NCBI GenBank assembly: GCA_030590405.1
Contig: JAUUYO010000027.1
Coordinates: 1-19,325 of the forward strand
Reading direction: 5' to 3'
DNA: 19,325 nucleotides
Origin: Kangiellaceae bacterium
GTDB lineage: Bacteria; Pseudomonadota; Gammaproteobacteria; Enterobacterales; Kangiellaceae
In this document: piece by piece, positions 7,896-13,844 of the stretch
Position numbering within the stretch: position 1 is the stretch's first letter
Layout of the letters: each line of letters starts with the position of its first letter
Position numbers and translations under genes: made by a program
The notes under the pieces: model-generated
What the model was told of the DNA's origin: nothing
What the model saw: the letters and a program-made list of their open reading frames with translations, nothing else
Database searches by the model: none

Positions 7896-7943
7896 GTATC
7901 GGCGCTAGAAATAGCGACTTTAAAATATTTGAGAATTTTTTAA
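7800..7943 (+). CDS. Possible 47-codon ORF with perfect Shine-Dalgarno, antisense to the flagellin 1 leader
   Basis: A TTG codon follows TAAGGAGGTGAT (7787-7798), the full complement of the 16S 3' tail, at a workable spacing, and opens a frame ending in TAA. The predicted peptide is short, Arg/Asn-rich and basic (begins LRVVLNIKNRHRLRNNN) and resembles nothing I recognise. Its last third overlaps the flagellin promoter on the other strand, and I see no promoter for it. It may be fortuitous. Confidence 0.15.
   Translation: MRVVLNIKNRHRLRNNNLRCSRIAENNLRSIRVSALEIATLKYLRIF
7896..7922 (-). promoter_or_regulatory. Sigma-28 (FliA) promoter of flagellin 1
   Basis: On the minus strand the -35 TAAA (7922-7919, in TTTTAAAGTC) is followed after exactly 15 nt by the -10 GCCGATAC (7903-7896). 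This matches the FliA consensus at all core positions but the last -10 base. The 15 nt containing and preceding the -35 are identical to those at the flagellin 2 promoter. Confidence 0.88.
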
Positions 7944-8122
7944 AAATGCCGTGAATTTGGGGTAAACAAGTAGAATTTGGGCAAACCAGAGACTTTGCAC
8001 CGAAACGGACGCTCCTACCGGTTTATGCCGTGTAGGAAGGTCTATCTCGATGCGAAGGTTTTGACTTTTAAGCAGCACCTAAAGTTGTCGTACGGTAGGG
8101 GGCTTTGTTGGGTTTCATTTGA
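7923..8122. other. Spacer between the flagellin 1 promoter and the end of flagellin 2
   Basis: About 200 bp without a gene. It contains an AT-rich stretch upstream of the -35 that could act as an UP element, a REP-like segment at 7998-8020 (minus strand CGGTAGGAGC followed by an imperfect palindrome), and the element TGTCGTACGGTA plus a G-run at 8086-8102. The latter recurs at 10148-10164. No clear Rho-independent terminator for flagellin 2 is visible; a GGTAG/CTACC pairing is possible. Confidence 0.4.
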
Positions 8123-9661
8123 CTACCCTTGTAATAAGGACAAAACAGACTGACTGGATGCGTTGGCTTGTGATAACACCGACAAACCTGCCTGTTGTAA
8201 AACCTGATTCTTGGATAGTTCAGAGGTTTCAGCAGCATAATCGGTATCTCTGATACGTGAGCGAGCCGCCGAGACATTTTCGATAATACTTTGCAGGTTT
8301 GATATCGTTGATGATAAACGGTTTTGCACAGCACCTAAATCGCCGCGTATACCATCAATGATTTTTAACGCTTGATCGACCACCGCTAAGGTATTCTGAG
8401 CACCAATTTGAGTACTAATGTCTGCATCTGCCACTGCTTGTAAACCTGAGCCAACCGTTACTGCTGCTGCTGCGTTAAAAAAAGTATTGCCGGTTGTTTG
8501 TGAAAGGATATAAGCGCGAGCCGAGTTAAATTGTAATACTCCAACGGCTGTTCTGTCATTGGTACCATTCATCACCGTTGCGGCTCCAGCAGTAGCCTCG
8601 ACTTCGTCTAAGGCGTCGAACCCGCCATCATAGTCAATTTGAGAAACATCAACAGTAGCGGTCAGAACACTATGAGTCAGGTCTTCCAGAGTAATATTTT
8701 CACCACTTTCACTGGTTAAAATCATTTCACTTCGATTCGCTGAAACTGTTGCATAAACACCTGTTTGAGCGGTTGTGCGATTAATTGCTTCTGCTAGAGG
8801 GGTTAAATTACCACTATCAAGAATGGATGCTGAAATTGCGACTCCCGTCGAGTTACTACTTTGCAGTGTCATTGAAACAGAACCTGCTAATGATAGATTA
8901 TCGAGTTTAATATTGGTTCGAGCCGAAACTTTAACACCGGTACTTTCCGTTAATGCATTGATGTCAGAAACAATGTCTTTTGCAGAAGCTCCTAGCGCAA
9001 CAGCAACAGAAGCGGTACCCAAATTACCCGAAATGGATATCGTCTCAGCCAGTGTTGAATTGGTAGTCAGGGCCGTGATGGCTACACCAGCACCGACTTG
9101 CTGAATATTACCACCCGCCGCCGCCGCTGAACCAGTGTTTATTTGGTGTGAGCCGATAGATGTCGCTCTCGAATCGCCCATATTAACGGTAATGGTTTCA
9201 AAAGCCTGAGCGCCCACCTGGAAGGTTTGAGTGCCAAAAGTACCATCGAGAACTGTTCTGCTGCCAAAGCGAGTGGTTTCTGCAATCCGGTTGAGTTCCG
9301 ATTTAAGCTGGGCCACTTCTTGTTGCAGTGCGGCGCGCTCGCTCGAACCGAATGAACCGTTGGCTGATTGAATCGCCAGGTCACGTATTCGTTGTAAGAT
9401 GTTGGTTGATTCCTGCAATGCACCTTCAGCGACTTGAGCCAGAGAAATACCATCGTTTGCATTGCGTGATGCGACCGTTAATCCGCCGATCTGCGAAGTT
9501 AAACCATTGGAAATTTGTAATCCAGCGGCATCATCTTTAGCGCTATTAATGCGCAAGCCTGAAGATAAGCGTTGAAAAGTTTGGGATAAACTACCATTTA
9601 TATTCTGTAAGTTTCGCTGGGCGTTTAAAGAAGAAACATTTGTTGCTAATACACTTCCCAT
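8123..9661 (-). CDS. Flagellin 2
   Basis: Second full-length flagellin, 512 residues, exported without a signal peptide to build the filament. The N-terminal D0/D1 (about 1-165) has MGSVLATNVSSLNAQRNLQN, QRLSSGLRINSAKDDAAGLQ and NDGISLAQVAEGALQESTNI; the C-terminal D1/D0 (about 420-512) has GDLGAVQNRLSSTISNLQSI, AARSRIRDTDYAAETSELSK and ends SSQSVLSLLQG. The variable domain of about 250 residues is Ser/Thr/Ala-rich and differs from that of flagellin 1. It has its own sigma-28 promoter at 9884-9910 and an AAGGAG Shine-Dalgarno. Separate promoters mean the two flagellins can be expressed independently; which one dominates cannot be told from sequence. Confidence 0.96.
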   Translation of the reverse strand: MGSVLATNVSSLNAQRNLQNINGSLSQTFQRLSSGLRINSAKDDAAGLQISNGLTSQIGGLTVASRNANDGISLAQVAEGALQESTNILQRIRDLAIQSANGSFGSSERAALQQEVAQLKSELNRIAETTRFGSRTVLDGTFGTQTFQVGAQAFETITVNMGDSRATSIGSHQINTGSAAAAGGNIQQVGAGVAITALTTNSTLAETISISGNLGTASVAVALGASAKDIVSDINALTESTGVKVSARTNIKLDNLSLAGSVSMTLQSSNSTGVAISASILDSGNLTPLAEAINRTTAQTGVYATVSANRSEMILTSESGENITLEDLTHSVLTATVDVSQIDYDGGFDALDEVEATAGAATVMNGTNDRTAVGVLQFNSARAYILSQTTGNTFFNAAAAVTVGSGLQAVADADISTQIGAQNTLAVVDQALKIIDGIRGDLGAVQNRLSSTISNLQSIIENVSAARSRIRDTDYAAETSELSKNQVLQQAGLSVLSQANASSQSVLSLLQG

Positions 9662-9883
9662 TTTATTTACTCCTTAATTTAATACTAAAAAACAAGTTCG
9701 GCGATCAAATGCAAAAATTGTCTGTAAGCAAAAAAATTAATAAAAATCAATTGGGAAAGAAAAACTGAGAATAGATCTTTCGGTAAATAATCTACCGTCT
9801 GAGAATGGTTGATTTTACTTTAAAGTTTATTTGAGAGATAAACTTTAAAGAGAAAGAGAGGTGAGAACTCTCGTTCAACCAAG
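9662..9883 (-). promoter_or_regulatory. Structured 5' leader of flagellin 2
   Basis: About 215 nt from the expected transcription start to the ATG. It holds a perfect 13-bp inverted repeat (9818-9830 and 9838-9850) with a 7-nt loop, a smaller GAGAG/CTCTC hairpin (9856-9872), and CTGAGAA or GTGAGAA motifs at 9765, 9799 and 9861. The strong hairpins lie close to the 5' end of the message, where they could protect it from decay. That role is inferred. Confidence 0.5.
9818..9850. repeat. Perfect 13-bp inverted repeat in the flagellin 2 leader
   Basis: CTTTAAAGTTTAT, then a 7-nt spacer, then ATAAACTTTAAAG. It is AT-rich, so it could be an RNA hairpin near the 5' end or a protein-binding palindrome. 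Confidence 0.9.
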
Positions 9884-9910
9884 GTATCGGCGATGAAAAA
9901 GTTGACTTTA
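9884..9910 (-). promoter_or_regulatory. Sigma-28 (FliA) promoter of flagellin 2
   Basis: Minus-strand -35 TAAA (9910-9907), exact 15-nt spacer, -10 GCCGATAC (9891-9884). The same core and the same 15-nt segment around the -35 occur at the flagellin 1 promoter. Confidence 0.88.
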
Positions 9911-9952
9911 AAATATTTTATTTTTAAATGTTGGCACATGTATTGCTTTTAT

Positions 9953-10009
9953 CTAATCAGCCAATATAACTATTAGCGAAATAAAATCATTACCCATGAT
10001 AAATCTCCT
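9953..10009 (-). pseudogene. Relic 5' end of a third flagellin gene
   Basis: Positions 9988-10009 are identical over 22 nt to 7521-7542, the Shine-Dalgarno, spacer, ATG and first codons (Met-Gly-Asn) of flagellin 1. After those codons the frame runs only to 14 codons (MGNDFISLIVILAD) and a TAG, with no flagellin sequence. This is best read as the remains of a duplicated flagellin gene whose body was lost, or as a recombination scar. The DNA to its right carries further leader-like pieces (two CTGAGAAC motifs and a degenerate GCTTTAAG). Confidence 0.6.
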
Positions 10010-10019
10010 GGTGCTTATG

Positions 10020-10183
10020 TCGGTTTTGTTCTTCGGAACAATGCTATTGTTTGAGATTTGAGTTGCTGAGAACAGCTTATTTCAAAGGCTCTAGCACGAA
10101 GCTTTAAGTCAGGTGGCTGCTGAGAACGGCCACCAACGCTTAACTTCTGTCGTACGGTAAGGGGTCGCCTGTCGACCCCTTTT
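10020..10183 (+). ncRNA. Possible structured RNA or decayed leader upstream of fleQ
   Basis: Several stems follow one another: TTGTTC/GAACAA closing a TTCG loop (10026-10041, the extra-stable cUUCGg form when read on the plus strand), GCTG-AGAA-CAGC (10065-10076), GGTGGC/GCCACC enclosed by TTAAG/CTTAA, and finally a 9-bp GC-rich hairpin with a short T-run (10159-10183). The order and the final hairpin resemble a small RNA on the plus strand, but I see no clear promoter, and the same DNA looks partly like a decayed flagellin leader. Confidence 0.25.
10159..10183 (+). terminator. GC-rich hairpin with T-run
   Basis: Perfect 9-bp stem AAGGGGTCG / CGACCCCTT with a 5-nt loop, followed by two further T residues so that the T-run totals four. 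It fits a Rho-independent terminator best on the plus strand, although no plus-strand gene ends here. It is preceded by TGTCGTACGGTA, also found after flagellin 2. Confidence 0.45.
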
Positions 10184-10513
10184 CTAATGCATACAACACA
10201 TCCATGTGAATAAGCCGGACGCGGAAGCTTTCCGGTAAATAATTTCCCTCTTTTTCAATCGCTTACAAGGTAAAAGCGGAAATCATTATCCGCTTTATCT
10301 CTCAAAGTACCTTTCTACAAGGATATATTAAGTTGTTTGCAACTTAATCGATTTATATTCCAAAATGTTACTGCCAAAACTTTGACAAAACAATATTACT
10401 CGACTAAAACTTAATCTATGTCATTAATTTGCAAACATTTTAGTCCTAAAAAACATCATTTATTTGGTCTGAATTAATCTAGATTTAGTCATTACTTATT
10501 GGGGAAGCATTAA
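10184..10513 (+). promoter_or_regulatory. Upstream region of fleQ with candidate sigma-70 promoter
   Basis: About 330 bp without a gene. TTGACA (10382-10387), 17 nt, then TAAAAC (10405-10410) is the best sigma-70-like promoter and would give a leader of roughly 95 nt to fleQ. Further upstream are a CCGGA/TCCGG pairing (10217-10236), CGGTAAATAAT (shared with the flagellin 2 leader at 9781), and an AAAGCGGA / TCCGCTTT hairpin (10273-10296). I found no GG-N10-GC sigma-54 site, which agrees with fleQ being the top-level gene. Confidence 0.45.
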
Positions 10514-11959
10514 ATGACGGAGATCATGCAGTTATTAATTATCGATGACAACCTTGAGCGTAGTCATGATATAAAAACCATTTTAGAGTTTATTGATGAA
10601 CCAGCGAAGGTAGTAACCTGTAAAAACTGGCAGCAAGCTTTTAACCAGGAAAAACCAATCTTAGGGATCTTCCTGGGACAAATTGGTTGTTATGATGAAG
10701 TTGCCGATTTTTTAAATGAAATTTATCAATACGACTCTTTGATGCCGGTGGTAATGTTAGATGATGTGGTTTTTTCAGGCAGCGCTTCTGCCGAAGGCAC
10801 TCAATTAGTGGTCGGTCGGATCAACTGGCCATTACATCAAAACGAAATTTTAGAAGTAATCCATGCTTGCCAATCTTGCCGTGATGGTTCGCATACCCCA
10901 AAACAACAATTCAAAGCGCAAGAATTATTCCGAAGTATGGTTGGTCAGAGCGCAGCCATGCACGGCACCCGTCGATTAATTGAACAAGTGGCTGACAGCG
11001 ATGCCAGCGTTTTGATCCTCGGAGAATCCGGTACCGGAAAAGAAGTCGCGGCAAGAAACCTGCATTTTTTGTCCGATCGAGCTGACAAAGCCTTCGTACC
11101 GATTAATTGTGGCGCGATCCCGGCTGAGTTGTTAGAAAGCGAATTGTTTGGTCATGAAAAAGGTGCATTCACTGGCGCGTTAACCACTCGAAAAGGACGT
11201 TTTGAACTAGCTGAAGGTGGCACTATTTTTCTCGATGAAATTGGTGATATGCCGATGCCGATGCAAGTTAAGTTACTCAGAGTACTACAGGAAAGAACCT
11301 TTGAACGGGTTGGCAGTAGTAAATCCATTAATGCCGATGTGCGAATTATTGCCGCCACTCATCGTCAATTGGAGGTGGAAGTCAAAGAAAACAGATTCAG
11401 AGAGGATTTATTCTACCGCTTGAATGTTTTTCCAATCGTGATGCCTGCATTGCGTCAAAGGGCCGAAGATATCCCGCTATTGGTGAATGAATTAATTGCC
11501 CGGCTAGAAAATGATAAAAGAGGTTCGGTCAGAATAAGCCCCAATGCACTGCAGTCATTAATGAAATGCAGTTGGGCGGGAAATGTGCGAGAGTTATCAA
11601 ACCTGATGGAGCGCTTGTGTATATTATATCCTTACGGGGTAGTCGATATCAAAGAGTTACCTTCTGAATACCAACATGCAGAAGGTTTGAGCTGTTATCC
11701 AACACCGGAGCTTGCAGAGCGTCGGCAGACAAATGTAGTCCCTAAAATGAGTTTGGTTGATAACGATGGTCCGATTGCTGCGTTACCCGCAAATGGCGTT
11801 AACTTAAAAGAGTTTGTAAAAAAATTGGAAATTTCCTATATCGAACAAGCGTTGGCAGAAGAAGACTGGGTGGTTGCCAGAGCGGCTAAACGACTCGGCA
11901 TGCGGCGTACCACCCTGGTTGAAAAAATGCGTAAGTACAGCCTGCAAAAAGCAGGATGA
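10514..11959 (+). CDS. fleQ: Sigma-54-dependent flagellar master regulator FleQ/FlrA
   Basis: FleQ (FlrA in Vibrio) is the enhancer-binding activator at the top of the polar flagellar cascade; in Pseudomonas it also responds to cyclic di-GMP and is held back by FleN. The 481 residues comprise a FleQ-type receiver-like domain (about 1-125, starting with LLIIDDNLERS), the AAA+ domain (about 140-375) and a Fis-type helix-turn-helix (about 450-478, ARAAKRLGMRRTTLVEKMRK). Walker A is GESGTGKE (170-177), the sigma-54 loop GAFTGA is at 217-222 and Walker B ends in DE (241-242). The usual phospho-Asp site reads GIFLGQ, with no Asp, so phosphorylation is not expected, as in other FleQ. The ATG has GGGGAAG with a 6-nt spacer. 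It is transcribed divergently from the flagellins. Confidence 0.96.
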   Translation: MTEIMQLLIIDDNLERSHDIKTILEFIDEPAKVVTCKNWQQAFNQEKPILGIFLGQIGCYDEVADFLNEIYQYDSLMPVVMLDDVVFSGSASAEGTQLVVGRINWPLHQNEILEVIHACQSCRDGSHTPKQQFKAQELFRSMVGQSAAMHGTRRLIEQVADSDASVLILGESGTGKEVAARNLHFLSDRADKAFVPINCGAIPAELLESELFGHEKGAFTGALTTRKGRFELAEGGTIFLDEIGDMPMPMQVKLLRVLQERTFERVGSSKSINADVRIIAATHRQLEVEVKENRFREDLFYRLNVFPIVMPALRQRAEDIPLLVNELIARLENDKRGSVRISPNALQSLMKCSWAGNVRELSNLMERLCILYPYGVVDIKELPSEYQHAEGLSCYPTPELAERRQTNVVPKMSLVDNDGPIAALPANGVNLKEFVKKLEISYIEQALAEEDWVVARAAKRLGMRRTTLVEKMRKYSLQKAG

Positions 11960-12021
11960 AAAGCTCCATGTTCTAGCGAGCTGTCTTTTGAGTACATCTT
12001 AATTTAATAAAATAATTCAAT

Positions 12022-12107
12022 GTAGGCCGGGAAGCCTTTCCCTGCAAGGTTCTGGTGCTGAAGATTCTGGTGCTGAAATTTCTGCCGGGAAAGGCTTCCC
12101 GGCCTAC
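12022..12107. repeat. Pair of inverted REP-like palindromes (BIME-like) with internal tandem repeat
   Basis: Two 25-bp copies of a GTAGGCCGGGAAGCCTTTCC-type palindrome lie in opposite orientation at 12022-12046 and 12083-12107 (one mismatch). Each is itself an imperfect palindrome (GCCGGGAA/TTCCCGGC). This matches the REP/BIME type of extragenic repeat. Between them a 15-bp unit, TTCTGGTGCTGAAGA, occurs twice in tandem (12050-12064; 12065-12079 with the last two bases changed). The element sits 62 nt after fleQ and could also act as its transcription terminator. Confidence 0.85.
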
Positions 12108-12267
12108 TATTGGCAAATGTATTTGCTTCAACTATCAGGCAATGTGTATGAAAGTTAGCTTGGAATCTATTACCTGGTTCTTTCATTCTCTGGCAATTTA
12201 TTGACACAAACCTTCCTCAAGTTTTGATAGCCATTCCAACCATTTGATTTATAAGTAATAAAAAAAA

Positions 12268-12283
12268 CGGCACGCAATTTGCT
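12268..12283 (+). promoter_or_regulatory. Sigma-54 promoter of fleSR
   Basis: CGGCACGCAATTTGCT matches the sigma-54 consensus: GGCACG at -24, TTGCT at -12, exact GG-N10-GC spacing. It lies about 77 nt before the fleS ATG. In polar flagellates fleSR is a FleQ-activated operon, which fits. The rest of the 11960-12359 gap shows no gene. Confidence 0.85.
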
Positions 12284-12359
12284 CTATCCAAACTAAACGG
12301 TTAAACCTGTTAGAAGTTTGACACATCATTCCAGCTTTAATTAATTGAGTGAGGTTTGC

Positions 12360-12701
12360 ATGACCCAAAATGCACAAAACTATTCGGCACAAAAGCATTC
12401 GTCTTTAATTTTGAGCAAAGCTCGGCGAGAGCAAACCGATCGCCAGTTAAAAAGCATCAGTTTATCTCAACAGGCAGCTCAAAAAAATAAACAGTTAAAT
12501 TCGACATCCTCGACACCAGATACTCATTTGAATTCGGTCATGTCTGATCTGAATCGCTTGTCTAAATCCTTTGTTAACTCCTATCAAAACTTAGAAGGAC
12601 AGGTCGAACAGTTAAATGGTCAACTGCAAGATGTGAGCGAACAACGAAGTGAAGCCATTGAAGAAAAACAAACCATTGCCGATCGACTCAAACATCTGTA
12701 A
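12360..12701 (+). CDS. N-terminal part of FleS (coiled-coil), ends at premature stop
   Basis: This 113-residue fragment starts at an ATG with GAGTGAGG 6 nt upstream; a longer frame from a TTG at 12345 has no such site. It contains a Gln/Ser-rich start (MTQNAQNYSAQKHS), a short basic helix (SKARREQTDRQLK) and a heptad-like coiled-coil over the last 50 residues (SYQNLEGQVEQLNGQLQDVS). In intact FleS this region precedes the PAS domain and probably mediates dimerisation. On its own it has no catalytic part. Confidence 0.7.
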   Translation: MTQNAQNYSAQKHSSLILSKARREQTDRQLKSISLSQQAAQKNKQLNSTSSTPDTHLNSVMSDLNRLSKSFVNSYQNLEGQVEQLNGQLQDVSEQRSEAIEEKQTIADRLKHL

Positions 12702-12719
12702 GCCAAACTGCCATCGGGC

Positions 12720-13844
12720 GTGGTGGTGTTAGATGGTAAGGGGATTGTCAGAGATTGTAATGCGGTGGCGATTGATATATTGGGCAGACCCTTATTAGGT
12801 GAATCCTGGCTAAATGTGATCAATCGAGCCTTTATGCCTCAAGCGGATGACGGACATCAGATATCCCTTAAAGACGGTCGCAAAGTGCATATTGAAACTC
12901 GCGCATTAGATTCTGAACCGGGACAAATGATCGTTTTGACTGATATGACAAAAACTCGTCAACTACAGAGTGAATTAAGCCAGCAGCAAAAACTTTCCAG
13001 TATGGGAAAAATGATCGCGTCCCTGGCGCATCAAATCAGAACTCCGCTGGCTGCGGCGATACTCTATGGTTCTCACTTAAATAGTAAGTCATTAAGTAAT
13101 CTTAAAAAGCAGCAGTTTAGTGGGCACTTGATGGAACGATTACGCTTTATGGATAGACAAATTAGCGATATGTTGAATTTTGTTAAAGGAGAAAGAAAAC
13201 AAAAAAGTTACTTCAAAGTTGCTAGTCTGATTGAGTCAATAAAAAATGCTTGTGGCACTTTTTCGCATCCTGTGAGTTTTGAAATTGATTTTACCAGCAT
13301 TAAAAAGCAAATGATGCTCGGCGATTGTGATGGGGTCGTTGGTGCAATTAATAATTTAGTGGATAACGCAATTGATGCAACTGAAAATAATTCACCAGTA
13401 ATTGTTAAAATAATTGCAACCAACCAACAGAGATTGTTGATTGAAGTCATCGATCAAGGTGATGGCATTAATAAGCTCGACCAGGAAAAATTATTTGAAC
13501 CGTTTTATAGTACCAAGAATCACGGTAATGGTTTGGGATTATCCATCGTGCAAGGTGTTGTCATAGAACATAGTGGCTGCATTAAAGTCTCGTCAAGTAT
13601 CGCAAAAGGGAGTCGGTTTATTATCGATTTACCGCTCTGCTCATCTAAACAACATCGATTGTCTGAACAGCTGTCTTTATCTCAAAAATCGCTCGTTAAA
13701 AACTCAGTCAATCAACAAAAAACCGTTTCGGAAAAACAGCCTAACTCAGTGAATGATAAATTCAATCAGGAGAAAAGCTTTAGTCAGAAAAAACAAATTA
13801 ATCAGCAGAAAAAAACTAGTCAGGAGAATGCTTGTGACTACTAA
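12720..13844 (+). CDS. PAS and histidine kinase part of FleS
   Basis: Reading from the first GTG after the stop gives 374 residues. Order: PAS domain (about 1-75), HisKA dimerisation helix with the phospho-acceptor His104 in LAHQIRTPLAA, and HATPase with N box NNLVDNAIDA (211-220), G1 DQGDGI (245-250), F box FEPFYS (259-264) and G2 GNGLGLS (269-275). All catalytic residues are present. A tail of about 65 residues (308-374) is very rich in Gln, Lys, Ser and Asn and is unusual for the family. No good Shine-Dalgarno precedes the GTG, so translation would rely on reinitiation after the TAA 18 nt earlier. The 3' end overlaps fleR by 11 nt. Confidence 0.75.
   Translation: MVVLDGKGIVRDCNAVAIDILGRPLLGESWLNVINRAFMPQADDGHQISLKDGRKVHIETRALDSEPGQMIVLTDMTKTRQLQSELSQQQKLSSMGKMIASLAHQIRTPLAAAILYGSHLNSKSLSNLKKQQFSGHLMERLRFMDRQISDMLNFVKGERKQKSYFKVASLIESIKNACGTFSHPVSFEIDFTSIKKQMMLGDCDGVVGAINNLVDNAIDATENNSPVIVKIIATNQQRLLIEVIDQGDGINKLDQEKLFEPFYSTKNHGNGLGLSIVQGVVIEHSGCIKVSSSIAKGSRFIIDLPLCSSKQHRLSEQLSLSQKSLVKNSVNQQKTVSEKQPNSVNDKFNQEKSFSQKKQINQQKKTSQENACDY

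Larger units (their letters stand above)
12360..13844 (+). pseudogene. fleS: fleS/flrB flagellar sensor kinase locus, interrupted by an in-frame TAA
   Basis: FleS is the cytoplasmic histidine kinase that phosphorylates FleR to turn on basal body and hook genes. The locus is one continuous frame except for TAA at 12699-12701. Sequence on both sides fits a single FleS: a coiled-coil ending IADRLKHL, then after the stop AKLPSGVVVLDGKGIVRDCN, the usual start of the FleS PAS domain, where a residue such as Gln or Leu is expected. One base change would create or remove the stop. Everything downstream is intact, including all kinase motifs, so the mutation is recent, or the two parts are made separately, or it is a sequencing error. 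Confidence 0.75.

Noticed and set aside
12345..12359. TTG start giving fleS five more residues
   Set aside because: The ATG at 12360 has a proper GAGG at 6 nt, while the TTG has none.
13753..13833. Longer FleR with 27 extra N-terminal residues
   Set aside because: That stretch is the FleS tail in another frame; the receiver domain begins right after GTG 13834, which has AGGAG at the correct distance.
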